Part shown: piece by piece, positions 44,868 through 57,800 of the stretch
Layout: every line of letters starts with the position of its first letter
Numbering within the stretch: position 1 is the first letter of the stretch
NCBI GenBank assembly: GCA_020736575.1
Contig: JAGPYM010000037.1
Location: 186,001-250,000, forward strand
Source: Thelonectria olida
Taxonomy: Eukaryota > Ascomycota > Sordariomycetes > Hypocreales > Nectriaceae
Length of the DNA stretch: 64,000 bases
Direction of reading: 5' to 3'
Made by a program: the position numbers and the translations under genes
Notes under the pieces: model-generated
What the model was told of the DNA's origin: nothing
The model's database searches: none
Seen by the model: the letters and a program-made list of their open reading frames with translations, nothing else

Positions 44868-47800
44868 ACGTCACTCATAGATAAGTGCGGTTTGGCCACG
44901 GGCGGTTATCTGAAACCCTGTGTATGAGTTCGGGGATGTCATTTGAAAGGTTGTTTTATTGTTTGAGTGTAGGAGGAACGAAAGCAATTTCTCCTGGCGT
45001 TGGATTGGATTATTGGATGTACATGGCCTGGCATGGCTGGTTTCTTTTTCACTAAATACCTACAACTGTCTTGGGTTTATTCTCGATGCTAGCTCCGGAC
45101 GAGACTTGGGCGGCAACTCATTCTCGCCAACATTCTTAGACGTTTTCGGGCTATATTTTGAAGATATTTGCTACTTTCGATATGTGCTGTCTCCCAGATC
45201 AAGCCTTGGACTAGTTGGTGTCTGAAGTGATGTTGGTTAACTTGATGCTTGGCTCCAGGCTTAGCCGCTTGGCTTCTTGGTATTCAGATCTCCTCCACGT
45301 GGGTTGAGGCTTGGCAACGAACACTCGTGTTGTCGCATCTTGGCAATGCGAGAAATGAAACGGATTTACTGTTAGAAGTACTGTTGGGGTGTACTTTATG
45401 AAACCGAAATCCAAACTCGACCTATCACCTACAAGTCGGCAGTTACCAGAAGTCCGCGACAAGTCTAATTCGAACAACATTGCCAGCATCCGTTCTTGCC
45501 CGACGTCAGTTTTATTGGAAATCCCTCGGCCAGAGTTAATAATAACAGGCAAATTGAGAGTTAAGATCCCCCATTTATTCTTCAAAAGTCTATACGAATT
45601 CCTGATCTGGCTCGGCGAGGATTGACATGACTTGGTACGGTGCGCTATGATCAGTGGGCGTATGGGTGGTCGAGTCTCAATGCAAGGAGAGAGTAAGCCC
45701 ATATTTGGTTAATGGAAGGTCACTCACAGATGAAGTGGGCCTCAACGGACCTTATTACTCACTACGTGCGTTCTAGGAGTATGACTCGCCAACAAGGAAC
45801 TGGCATCAAACCAGATGTTGTCGCTGGCCAACAAGCCAGCAACACCCCCGACCATTCTAATTGAGGGAGCATTATATGAATCTAGCACGTTATAAAAGAA
45901 TAGGAAAAGGCTCTGACCTCGAAGTTGGATGGTTATGTTAAGTTAAGAATGAGTGACTGGCCAGCCTGAACCAAATGATGGCAAATGGTGTTGAGGTTCC
46001 GCCACCCAAGGAGCTAGGTACCCAATCGGTACAAACCCTCATACCAAAAGGCAGAAACAAGATATGATAGGGATATGAGTTTGAGTTTGGAGATACCTAG
46101 AGAAGAAGCAAAGACACTATTGTGGTCTCGTTTGCAGGGGTTTGAAGGACAGAAGAAAGAGCAGCTACCAGTTGGCAAGGGAAATCAACCAACAACTGAC
46201 TCAAAAGAACCGGAATGCAACAGGGTCTGCAACATCTAGGAGGATGAGGTCAGGTAAACAGTCTGACCGAATGTATCGAGCCTAAACAGACAGCTAAGTC
46301 GGAAGGCTACGGTGGCTGGAGAAGAGGAGAAGGTGGGAAAAGACGGCAAGTACATCATCTGATATGTGTGCTTCTTTCTCAGCTAGCTAGGTATGAAATT
46401 GTCCTTCCTTCGTATGCAGCTTCCTAGGTCACAGGCTTAGTTATATGACCTCTCTGGCCTCTCGAGGTAGCTGGCTCCAACACAATCGATATATAGGTCC
46501 GTCGGGAAGTGAGCCAACTATACTGGGCGCTCAAGGCAAGGGCCTTCTCAAGGGATTTCATCGCTGTGTTATTTATAAGAACCCTCATTACGTGCTCTTA
46601 TCTGGCTTCGCAGGCAACTACTTACTGTGACAATGGACATGTTTCTTAACTACTACGTAAAATTGAATGCCAATACTCAGTCTTAGTTGCCCAAGCAAGG
46701 AACATTGGCTTGAGAGGAAGAGAGGAGTTCCATGTTTCCCGTTGAAGATTATTACCCTCATACATTTATCAATCCCAACTACTAGATCTCGTTTCATAGA
46801 AGCTATTTGGGATACAGGGAGTCGCGTCATTCTGAGTGCATCGCACATCCCAGCGAACTGCTTCGTCGTGATGACCTTCGGGGCATTTATTCCACCAGCG
46901 TTCCACATTCAAAGCAATAAAAGGTCGGGCTTGATTCCCGAGGTGTCAGTTACCCACAGTTCTCAACGCCCTTGAGCCAAGGCGCAAACCTTCAGACTTA
47001 CAAACTCCATGCTCAGCAAAACCACAGGTTTGATGACACAAGAGACAACTCTGAGACTGCACTAGTACCTGTTCATCTACAGGACTCGGACGACCTCTTA
47101 AGATGACATCGGCAGCTGTTCCGGAAGCCATTACCTAACAGTTTGGCCATCTCCCGGTCCCCCTGACGGCTGCTGGCCGTGCCCAACAGCACCTAAGGCA
47201 GGCCAGGGTGCGGAATATGAGATGACATGCAGCGAGTACGCCAAGATGTAGAAGTCCGGGGAAACAAGCTTTGTCGGGATGCAGACTTGCAGAGGCTGGC
47301 GAGGGCCGTGAAGCATGCTGCTGATCTGTCATCTGGAAGGTGTTGTGAGGCTGACACAGCGAGAGGCGCGGAGGAAAGTGTCCGACTTGAGAGGCGTATC
47401 AGGTCTCGATTCAGCATAACGGAGAGGAACATTATCAATCAGATCATCTTACAAATACACACGAAAGGTTCACTGATGCTGTGGCGTGGATGGTTGAGAC
47501 ACTCACGAATCAGTTCGACATCTTTTCGGCCGGGGATGGATTTGGTTCAACTTGGTCACAGCGGGAGCGCCCGCAGCGCCCGCAGCGCCCGCACCATCGC
47601 ACTATCGCACCTTCCCAGCTGCGAGGATCGATCTTGCCGTTCCGAAAAGGTTACTTCTTATCTTTTGGAATCCGGGGAAGGTGCATTAGAAGCCACTTCT
47701 TTCTATCTGCTTGTTCTACGTACGTATTTCTATTTTAAGGGTAGTTGGGTACTTTTGATCTTCTTTCTCTTCCTCATCTTTTATTTAAACTTCAACCGTG

Positions 47801-48947
47801 TCTTGCTCAACGACGTCTCAGGCGACTTACTTTACGCCCCAACGAGTCAACAACAGTCGGCGACTCCCGCCTCCCTTGCCACGAAAGAAAGAGAGAGGCG
47901 AAGAGGGTACCAAGGTGGGAATGCAGGAGATCCCCCAGTTTCTCTCGATGCACAAGGCACCGCAGCTTGGACCAGCCAGACAGGACGTCATTTTCCCTGA
48001 CCATGGAGCAATGGCCATTGACGATTTGCTTGGCTCTCTCGAGGACAAAGCTCGCCATCACGAGGCCACTCATCATGGCTAATGATCCATGACCAAGCAC
48101 GCCAACAGGGCCAGTGGCCGGAGAGTGAAAAATCTTTCACAGCCAAGTGACGACCACGTTTCTCCAGCTAAAGACGCAACCGGTGGATCCGAGCATTGGA
48201 AGAGTGTCTTAGTCACCCTGGTTGGTCCCTGTTTGTCTCAGCGGCCCTGGTTCACGTCTGGTCTGCCTGGCTCGGCCCCTGGCGCCACGCTAAGCGTCGC
48301 TTCTGGATTTCTATGGGGTAACAATTACATATCGAAAACTCCAGCATCCAGGAACCTCGAGACCACCTGACAACGCCAGAGCCCATCACACGCCTGGCGC
48401 AACTGCCGTTAACTGCAAAGCGCCCAACGACGATGCATCAGATGGGCCGTTTTAGTGTCTCATGCTATGCCCACGGAGACTTGTGGCCAGGTGGAGCGAC
48501 TTTTCACTCAATTTCTGCACTGGCAACACTGTCTGGCGATGGCGACATGACGAACCAGGGACCCATCAACCGGTCCAAGAGCAAAAAAACGCGGGGGAAT
48601 CGATCCAGACGGGAAGACCAACAATTGGCAACAAACGAGTTCCATTTTGTGGAGAGATGAGAGAAAAAAAGCTTTCTTTTCTGGTCAGTCGGCTGACCCC
48701 TCTTGAGTTGACTGACACAGCTTGGGTCTTGACGCCGCTGCTGGGAGGGTATAACTAAGGTAGCTACCCGTCCGTCATGACTTAGACTCTCAGCTCCAAC
48801 CACACGCACAACATCTACCTACACAACTATCACTCTCCTCACTCTTCTCTCCTCTTCCAAAGTCAATTCTTCATTTCAGACCTTGTGATCTTCTGAAATA
48901 TCACACCCTCTCCCCAATTGGTCTTACACATACACAACAACTTCAAC
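44868..48947. other. 4.1-kb spacer without a supportable gene
   Basis: Separates two plus-strand genes. ORFs are short on all frames, and 45.5-46.7 kb is relatively AT-rich. A small 9-base tandem repeat occurs at 47566-47592. The last 150 bases are a CT-rich leader of the GGAGN-repeat gene. Confidence 0.45.
47566..47592. repeat. Three tandem copies of a 9-base unit
   Basis: agcgcccgc repeated three times without change in non-coding DNA. Confidence 0.85.
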
Positions 48948-49355
48948 ATGCCCAACTACATCGTCACCGAGGGCGCCCCCTCCACCAACACCTATATGCG
49001 CTCCGGCCGTGGCGGTGCCGGCAACGTCGTCCGCGTTACCAACACTCACAAGCCCTCCTCTCACGCCGTGTCCGCAACCGCTCCCACCCGTCGCTTCTTC
49101 AGTGGCATTGGAGGTGCTGGCAACGCCCACGAGGCCAGCGAGCGTCCTACCCTTTCCATCGAGGAAGAGTACCACCGAGCTGCTGCTCGCGACCAGGCTA
49201 ACGCCGGCCACTGCGGCATTGGCGGTGCCGGCAATGTCTACCGCCGAAAGGCCAGCGACGCTTCCTCGAGCCACAGCGATGCTTCCTCAAGCAGCACCAT
49301 GAGCGCCAAGGAGAAGATGTGGGCTCGCGTCAGCAACACCTTCCACCACGACTAA
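48948..49355 (+). CDS. Small GGAGN-repeat protein (DUF3602-like)
   Basis: Single-exon frame of 135 aa from the ATG at 48948 (context CAACATGCC); an in-frame ATG ten codons upstream lies in the CT-rich leader and is less likely. The motif occurs three times: GRGGAGN at 20-26, GIGGAGN at 53-59 and GIGGAGN at 90-96. Such repeats define a fungal family of small proteins (DUF3602) with no established function to my knowledge. Ser/Thr and basic residues dominate elsewhere; there is no signal peptide or membrane segment. A long pyrimidine-rich leader and abundant C-ending codons suggest strong expression, which is inference. Confidence 0.8.
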   Translation: MPNYIVTEGAPSTNTYMRSGRGGAGNVVRVTNTHKPSSHAVSATAPTRRFFSGIGGAGNAHEASERPTLSIEEEYHRAAARDQANAGHCGIGGAGNVYRRKASDASSSHSDASSSSTMSAKEKMWARVSNTFHHD

Positions 49356-50644
49356 GCGGCTGTTCACACGAACCTGTCCTGCGAACTACTACCTTGCCTT
49401 ACCTTACTTAAGGTACCTACAAACAAAAACATCGGCGGTCGACATGATGGTTGTTGCTTTACTCTGTTTAGCAATCGGCGTTTCGGGAAATATCATTTTT
49501 GGCGGGGACCTCAGAGCAAATGGGAAAGAAACTGGATCTGATTCAGCCGGTTTTCATTTTGGCATGACAACTGAAAGGTGCAGGACGACGACATGAACAT
49601 GTCGTCCCGCTCATTTCATTGCAAGGCGTTTGTTTCTGGTGAAGCTTACTTATACCCCCGAGTAAACATCTACTCAACGTAAAAAAAGTTCTACTTATTT
49701 TTTGTATTTTATAATTAGTGTATTCTTTGCCATAGAGAAGAGCAAATATGAACTCATTGCGACGATAAAAGTCGCAACACGCACAACAATTCTTGGCTTC
49801 CTGCTCCTCGTTGAATATGTGTCATTCCCTTTGAACCGAGTGGTCGTTGCTCGCGTCTAAGTCATAGCTATTACTAGCTGTCAGGTAAGCGAAACTCGGA
49901 GCCACACGCGGGTTGGTCGAGCTTCCGACTTGCATGGGTTTCTGCAGCACGCGCATGCATGTGACAGATCATGTTCTCCATCATCTGATGCAAGTGCGGA
50001 GGAGGGCAGGCAGACCGGCCAGGGGCAAGACGAATTTACAAACCCCTGGTGTGGAAAAGGCGCCAGACCAGGGGACGCAGAGGTAAACGAGACTATTTGC
50101 AAGTGCGGGGAGAAGGATGGAAGGACAAGAGGAGAGAGAGCTGCAACACATCAAGGGTATCTATCATTAGGCTTTCTTTCTATCTGACAGGGATGGGGAG
50201 GGGGTTCTACACATGCTTTCCACGCCCTGGCACAAGTTGTTCTTTTCCTTTGCAAAAGATCTACAGCCATTTCGCCTGTCGTCAATATGAACTCTTTGCT
50301 TTCAAGTAGTTGTTTGTTTTTCAGAAGAGAAAGGTGTTTGTTTAAAGCTCGGCTTTGGGTAGTGGAGGTGTAAATAGAGAGGTGCGCTTCGAGTGCGCGG
50401 TGGGTCGGTGGTTGGCGGTGGTGGCATCAACAATGCCGGTCATCTATCATCAATTGCGAGAGGAAGGAAGGCTCTCGCGAAAGAAACAACACCACGGAGT
50501 TGTTGTGTTTATCCGGAGCCTGTTTCGTGAAGAGACCGGAAACAGAAGTCCGTTCGGTCCTTTCTTGGTTTCCTTTTCGTGTTGTGTACGAATATCTCCA
50601 CATCAGGAGAACATTGGAGGCTTTGGGGTCTGGTGTGGCATGAC
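49356..50644. other. Convergent spacer of 1.3 kb
   Basis: 3' regions of the GGAGN-repeat gene and Arp1. An AT-rich stretch lies at about 49680-49725. No gene seen. Confidence 0.5.
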
Positions 50645-51949
50645 TTAGGTGAACTTGGTGTGGATGATCTCCGGGTTCTCGTGCCAGTCGTCAATGCTCA
50701 CCCACATCTATTTCACCAGTCAGCCGTATTCTACCAGGGTCAAGAACAACCGCCGAGACATACCTTTCGGAAAGTACTTAGGCCAGCAAGGATACTGCCA
50801 CCAATCCATGTCGAGTACTTTCGCTCCGGAGGCGCAAAGATCTTTATCCTCATGTCCTTAACAGCAAGCTTCTGGAGCTCCGTCAAAAGACGGTCGCCAA
50901 AGCCCTTTGTCAGCGTGCTGCCTCCTGAGAGGACAATGTTGCTGTAGAGCGATTTTCGAAGGTCAAGATCTGTCCGGTTGATGGCATCGACGACGATCTG
51001 ATGCACGCCCGGGTATTCGAGGCCAATGATCTCGGGGTCGAAGAGAATCTCCGGAGCTCTGAAGCGCTCCGCGCCAATCTGTTGTATATAGGTCAGTTTC
51101 CGCGTCTGAGTTGCATCCAAGGATGTCGCTCACCTTGAGCTTGTGGCCGTCGGGCAGCACGTATTCGGCAAACTTGCTCTCGTTGGGTTTCACGCCGCTC
51201 CATTCCCTCTCCTCTTTCCTCGGATCGTGGGCAACATAGGACAAGCTCTCCTTGATCAATCTCACCACCTCTTTCTCAGCGCTCGTGTGGAAGACGTATC
51301 CGCTCTTGCGCAGCAATGTCTGCAAATACTCGGTGACATCTCGACCCGCGACGTCGATTCGGCGGATGCTGCTGGGCATGGCGAAACCTTCGTATACGGG
51401 CACAGCGTGTGATACACCATCACCAGAGTCGAGAACAATGCCGGTTGTGCGGCCGCTCGCGTATAGTGAAAGAACGGCTTGAATCGACGTGTGCAAGGCG
51501 GGGACGTTGAATGTCTCGAATAGGACTTGGGCAGCGGTATCACGGTTGCTTCGAGGGTTCAAGGGAGGCTCTGTCAGAAGAACGGGGTGCTATTCTGGTC
51601 AGCATCGTGATGGGCAATCAATCGCTTCGCCGCTGCATACCTCTTCGCTCAACGTCTTGAGCCCCTCACCGTACACGTATTCCCAGATCCTCTCCATGTC
51701 ATCCCAATCCGTAACGATGCCATGCTCCAGTGGATATCGAATCTTGAGCAAGCCCCTTAGTTCAGTAGCAGCCTTTTGCCCGATAAAGAGCTCGCCCTCC
51801 AGAGCACCCGCAAGTACCCTCAGATGCTTCGGGCGACCAACCCATGATGGGAAGAAGCATTTCGGTAGGTCATCGCCGGCGAATCCAGCTCGAATTGTCC
51901 CGGATCCGTTGTCGAGGACAATGGGCGCATTGTGTAGTGTATCAGCCAT
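50645..51949 (-). CDS. Arp1 (centractin) of the dynactin complex
   Basis: Model: complement(join(50645..50707, 50764..51078, 51134..51589, 51641..51949)), 380 aa. All junctions are phase 0. The actin fold is complete: phosphate loop 1 [14 protein letters not shown], hinge VVDAINRTD, phosphate loop 2 [16 protein letters not shown], adenosine-binding [11 protein letters not shown] and the C-terminal block [16 protein letters not shown]. Centractin-specific segments such as [20 protein letters not shown] separate it from conventional actin. Arp1 forms the short filament of dynactin, which links dynein to cargo and is needed for nuclear movement in hyphae. The length matches known centractins. 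It is head-to-head with the Mbp1-like gene. Confidence 0.93.
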
Positions 51950-52587
51950 GATGACGACTGGCGGGAAGTTCGGTGATCACGTTGTTATATCCCTTGCTGT
52001 GATATTCGCCAACCGTCTCAATCGCGTTTGTCCCTATCCACCAACGGCCCGTCCCTTCAGCTTCTTGGTCGTTTCTTGGAGCTCAGAACATGCACCAAAG
52101 TCGAATCCTTAGCATGTATTAGCAAGAGGGAAAGGTTTCGAAGGTCCGTGAGCTATTCGCATCCATATATCTGTCCAAAAGGCACCAGGAGGTCGTCGAC
52201 ATCAATTTCAGGTACCACGGTAGTGCCCCGGCATAGTAAACGCGTTAACCATGCACAGCTTCAGGAGGCGTGGCAGCAGCTCACGTGACCTGCCGTTCCG
52301 GTTAGCGCCTGAGGCATGCTCGTTTAAAGTGCTTCGCGTGGAAGCGCGTCTCCTCGACAACCAAACCGCGTCACGGACGTGCCATTATTCCTCGGTGCAA
52401 CTTTCAGCTGAGAATCGACTTCGCAAGACCCCGACCCGCCAAAGCGACCGCCCTGCGACCTCTTATACATCTCAATGACTTTGGATGGTTCTCCTTCACG
52501 GTCGTCAATGCTCTGATATTTTGTTGATTTCCTATCGACCAAACCCAACTGCATGGTGTGCAGCATCATTCTCTCCTAGCCGCCGAG
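51950..52587. other. Divergent promoter region between Arp1 and Mbp1-like genes
   Basis: 638 bases with both promoters. Contains ACGCGTTA at 52240-52247. Confidence 0.6.
52240..52247 (+). promoter_or_regulatory. Candidate MCB / MBF-binding site upstream of the Mbp1-like gene
   Basis: ACGCGTTA fits the MluI cell-cycle box and the fission-yeast form ACGCGTNA. It lies about 340 bases upstream of a gene whose product belongs to the family that binds this sequence. ACGCGT occurs elsewhere in the window too, so specificity is modest. Confidence 0.35.
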
Positions 52588-54851
52588 ATGGTCAAGGCCA
52601 ATAATAATGCCAATGCCGGCCCAGGTGTCTACAGTGCCACCTACAGTGGTGTAAGTTTTTCGCATATTTATCTCTCACTTTCGCATTGCCGTTTTCGTGG
52701 TATCATAGTGCTGTGCTTTTGGGAGATGCCGACCCGTTGCTGGGAACCCATCCTCTTCAGGCAAACCAAACAGAAGGATTTACTGGTGATTATGAACTGA
52801 CAGTGCAACTACTAGATTCCGGTGTATGAGTTTCAGTTCGGTCCCGATCTAAAGGAGCATGTAATGCGAAGGAGACACGATGATTGGATCAATGCGACCC
52901 ATATCCTTAAGGCTGCTGGTTTCGACAAGCCGGCTCGAACGAGAATTCTTGAGCGAGATGTACAAAAAGATGTTCACGAAAAGATTCAGGGAGGTTATGG
53001 AAAATACCAAGGTTCAGCTCTTCCGTCCAAGAAATGGGCTCATTGTTCTCACATTTTTCTCCAGGCACCTGGATTCCCCTTCCAGCCGGAGACGCATTGG
53101 CAAAGCGACACAGCATTTACGATCGACTAGCCCCGATATTCGAGTACACTGCTGGCGGCGAAAGCCCTCCCCCAGCACCCCGACACGCAAGCAAGCCCAA
53201 AGCCCCGAAGTCACGGCCTGCTCCTCCAAAATGGAACAGCAATTCTACGAAAGCCGCTCGTAAGCCATCAGGCTCCCATTACGCAGATGTTCCGCCGGCG
53301 AGCCAAGAAGACTTTGACAAGGGGGATACGCTGATGGTGGACGACGATACACCTGACAATCTTACGGTAGCTTCAGCTTCGTACATGGCAGAGGACGACC
53401 GTTTTGACATATCACATACGACTACGGCTCAACGCAAGCGGAAGAGGGAAGATCTCATGCAGGACCTCACAGAACAACAGCATGCATTATACGGTGACGA
53501 GCTACTCGACTACTTCCTACTCTCTAAGACGGAACAGCCTGCGGTCAAGCCGGATCCGCCTCCAAACTTTCAGCCCAACTGGCCTATCGATGCCGAACAG
53601 CACACTGCCCTGCATTGGGCCGCGGCAATGGGGGACGTGGACGTTGTCAAACAACTAAAGAGGTTCAACTCCGCGTCAAACGTCCAAAACGCCCGAGGAG
53701 AAACCCCTTTCATGCACTCAGTGAATTTCACAAACTGCTTCGAAAAGCAGTCGTTCCCTACTGTGATGCACGAGCTATTCGATACCTTTGACGCCCGTGA
53801 TGCTCAGGGGTGTACTGTGATTCACCACGCAGCCGTAATGAAGAATGGCCGGGTCTTCAATTCAGCATGCTCCCGATACTACTTGGATAACATCTTGAAT
53901 AGGCTCCAAGAGACATTGGACCCAAGCGCGTTCCAGAAGTTGCTCGACGTCCAGGACAATGATGGAAACACTGCACTGCACCTTGCCGCTCAACAAAACG
54001 CCAGGAAGTGCATTCGGGCATTATTGGGACGCAACGCTTCATCAGACATTGCGAATAACGAAGGCGTCCGCGCTGAGGATCTTATTATGGACTTGAACGC
54101 GAGCAAGAAGGAGCGTGGCCCTCAACGGTCGTCTTCACCGTTTGCCCCAGATTCACAACGACACAAGTCCTTTCGAGATGCGCTCGCAGAGACCACGGAC
54201 AGGCAGCCTCCGCCGGCATTCCAGTCTGCTGCCGCCAACACGGTACAAGCACGAATATCGCCCCTTATCATGGAGAAATTCCAAGACCTGGCAAGAAGCT
54301 ACGAGGAGGAGTGGCACGAGAAAGACGTTGCGGAGACGGAAGCTCGCCGCATTCTATCCAATACTCAAAGCGAACTAAATGCGATCCGACAACAGATAGC
54401 AGACGTTGAGTCTCAGCTCGAACCCGACGAGACAGCGGGGAAGATCATGAACGAGGCCAACCTAGCAAAGCATCAGGTACTGTCTCTCATCGAACATCAG
54501 AACCGAATCCAAGTTCAACAATCAGTGGATAATGAGTTGGCCCGCATCAACGGCGACGCAGTGCAGAAAGAATCATACGAGGAAAGGCTGAATCTAGCAC
54601 GGCAGCTCAGTCAAATATTGACGGAGCAAAAACAAGTCGAGACTGAGTACGTAGACGCGCTCAGCATGGTGGGTACTGGCGACAAGATTGAGAAGTATAG
54701 GAGGCTCTTGAAACAATGTCTGGACCAGAAAGACGGCGAGATCCTAGACACCAACCTGGACAGTCTGGTTGCGATGATAGAGGAGGAAAGCGAGGTCCAT
54801 GGTCTAGATGTATCGATGGACAGGGACACACCCATGGAGCTCGCCATGTGA
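52588..54851 (+). CDS. APSES cell-cycle transcription factor, Mbp1-like
   Basis: Model: join(52588..52650, 52816..53011, 53065..54851), 681 aa. Intron 1 is long (165 bases). Intron 2 has a GTTCAG donor, but its removal gives YGKYQGTWIPL, exactly the conserved core. The DNA-binding KilA-N/APSES domain spans about residues 14-105 ([39 protein letters not shown]). Ankyrin repeats occupy about 270-440 ([39 protein letters not shown]). A coiled-coil follows (about 500-630), as used for pairing with a Swi6/Cdc10-like partner. The protein should drive G1/S transcription from MCB sites in the nucleus. An in-frame ATG ten codons upstream (52558) is an alternative start. Confidence 0.9.
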
Positions 54852-57800
54852 GCAATGTTATTGGGCCATGGAGACTATCGTTAGTTCACTTCATTATATA
54901 GGTACTGTAGGAGGTATCTTGGTGCAGGAGAGCAGGGTATGCCCGGATTGGGCCTATTTACACTTCATTGTTTTTTGTTCTATTGGAGGGAGCGGTTACT
55001 AGAAAGCTGGGACGACTTGAGCACCAGGCAACTGTTTACGAAACTTGAATGTTATCACTTTCTCATCGTTGATGCGTCTTCTTCCTCTTTCGTGGATGAT
55101 GACCTGACACTGGACCAAGCAACACAACCACTCAGAGTATCATACCAGTCCTACACTGTGACATCTGCATGGTGCAGCCCTTGGCGAGGTGATGGCATCG
55201 CAGATTGGACGGCTGCAGCGGTGCGGCTTATTAGACTAAGCGGTGAGGCGGCCCTTTGAGGCTCTGGATGGGGTCAGGCGAGCATGACGGTGATGATGAG
55301 TCGTGCCCCCGTGATGGATGCAACTCTGCTGCTGCTGCTTCTTGCCGGGGGGTTCCTTGAAGACGGGGACGAAGTACTGTGACTGACAGCGAGGTTCCGT
55401 GACTTCATGTTGGTGACGCTTGCGAGGCGTGGGTTTGGCGCACTTCATGTGTGTGGGACTCGACAAGTTCCAATTCTTTCAGCCAGCCCCAGACGCATTG
55501 GCGTCACGTACCGATGCCTAAATGCGTCTTGCTTCCCGTTTGTCTGTGTGTTAGGCGTTGAAGGATGAGCTTGAAGCGGGACATGGCCTTGTCCCAAGCG
55601 GGAAGGTCAGCTCAGCCATGATTCAAGCTATGGGGACGGGACCCAACGAGGTGGTCAGGACGGCAACTCAAACTCCTCAACTCCATCGATGCGCGGGATC
55701 ATGATGCTAGGACTTTGGCGAGACGGCGATGATGACCGCCTACCTGGTCAACGGGCTCTCTAGGCGACGAAACAGGTTAGGGTTTGTTCGTGGCTTGGGA
55801 GTGCCTTTTCCTCTGGGAATGTGAATGATTCAGAATGAGTCCACGGGCGATCTGAGTCAGCCCGGGCTGGTTTCTCATCAAAGTGAGGCCAATATTTGAC
55901 GGTGGGAGCTGAAAATCGCCATGGCGTCGTCTCAAAGGGGCGAAGGTAGGGGGCCAAACAAGAGCAGTCAGAAAGGGGGCGGCAAAAAAAAGAACAGGTG
56001 AGCATCGAGAAGCAGCAGCAAATGGGTTGACAGCAGGCGACACATGATGCAACTTCTCCACGTTTGTGGATACAAGAGCCATGCGTTTTGAGGCTCTGGG
56101 GGGCTGATAAAATGCACGATGCATCTCAGATCGCAATATCACCGAGTTGATAGGGTTTCACGGTGACAGGAAGCTTTGGAGCCATGCGATTTGACGAGGG
56201 CGACGCAGAGGGCTTGCTCGAATCAGAAGACAGAAGACACACATTGTGGTGTTTTGGTGTTTTGGCAAGGGGAGCCCCGGTTCCTCGGGATGGATTGAGG
56301 CTGGCTGGGCTTTTCTGCTGGCGCTGGCGTTGGTGTTGGCGTCTGCGCTTAGCTTGAAGGTAAGTGGCTGACGAGATGGAATGACATCGCAGGGCCGCGG
56401 TTGGAGGTATCAAAGGCTGCCGTCGTTTTGCTTTTGATGACCTTTTGGGCGGGACAGCCAGATCCCGAGAGGGGTGAATGACAGAGGGAGAGAAGGCATT
56501 GGCTCTGGTGATCTGAAGATTGGCGAGGCTTTCCTTGACGAAACAGACGGCTGGTGGCGTCGTTTGTGGACGGCGACTGTGGCGATGAGGCGTCGCAAAC
56601 AGCTTGCGCAAACTCCAAAGCAGTCGCCGAAACGTACGGCGACGACGCGGAGGAATATGGCCGAAGCCATTTACTTCTGTTGGCCCATGATGACAGTCGG
56701 AGAACACGGACCCCTTCTCTGATCGCCATCGACAGCATCGATTTAGGAATCCGGTGCGAAGCCGACACGGACGGACGAAAGAAGGAATTGAGGCTTGGAT
56801 GGTGGGCGTGCTTACGACCCCATCAGCATCAAAAGAGGTTGGGGCCAACAACGGCTTTTCGTCTCATGAGGCAGGGGTTCGTCTTCCATGACCATGAGTT
56901 ACGAATAAGCCCGAACGAAGGAGTGGGAGGGGGTACGTCACTTGTTAGGAACCAGGGGAACGTGGGAGAATACGATAAGAGACGCGGATAATACGAAGGA
57001 AGCGAAAGTGTAAAACGGAAAGCTCGGGTAACGAGAGTCCTAGGATTATTCTTCGTGACGAGGATGATTGATACGAATGGAGGCAGAGACACACAGAGGG
57101 CATAAACATGGTGCTGACGACAAACGATGAGAAAGAGGGGGGAGGAGCAGCGTCGCATGTGACAAGGGGCAAGGACGTAAGAATGGAGGATCGGGCAAGG
57201 GTAGTGAGGGGCTCTATCTCGTAAGGCTGAAGAGGATGCTTTGATGCTGGTCTAGTCCGGTCGAGAAAACGGGGGGCGAGTGAGGAGTCTAGGACTCTTC
57301 TGCAGATGGAGACGACGGATGGCATGGAGGAATGCGGAATAGATTGCGACCACGGGGACAAGGGTTGAGGGGAGAGGAAGAAGCACAATCGAACAGGCTA
57401 AACAAGGAAGATTCCATGGACATACAATGATCACGCATCAAAGTTGACAAAAGGTCCTTGGCAAGGACGACGAGGACAAGATCGGGCGCAACGGAGAGCG
57501 CAACTGAAACATTGAAAGCAACTTGCTGCAGCTAAGATGGAATAATGACTCTCTCATCATGTCAGGGACGGGCAAGACGCACGCACCCTTGAAAGCCATG
57601 CATGACCCATTGCAACCCTATCCCACCTTGCTTCCTGTTTTCTTTTTCCTTTTTCTACTTCTTCTTGTCGTTGTGCCCTTTGGGGTTTCGGGGCCTTTAG
57701 TCCACTCGCTACGTTAGGTTGGGTGTCGCCCTTTGCCAACCTTGGGCCATATATCACGACCAGTTATTGCTGACCAACCTGGTTTTGTTTTTCTCTTGTG

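Noticed and set aside
56126..56851. 241-codon minus-strand frame
   Set aside because: Composition is that of a shadow frame, overlapping frames occur on the other strand, and no domain is seen.
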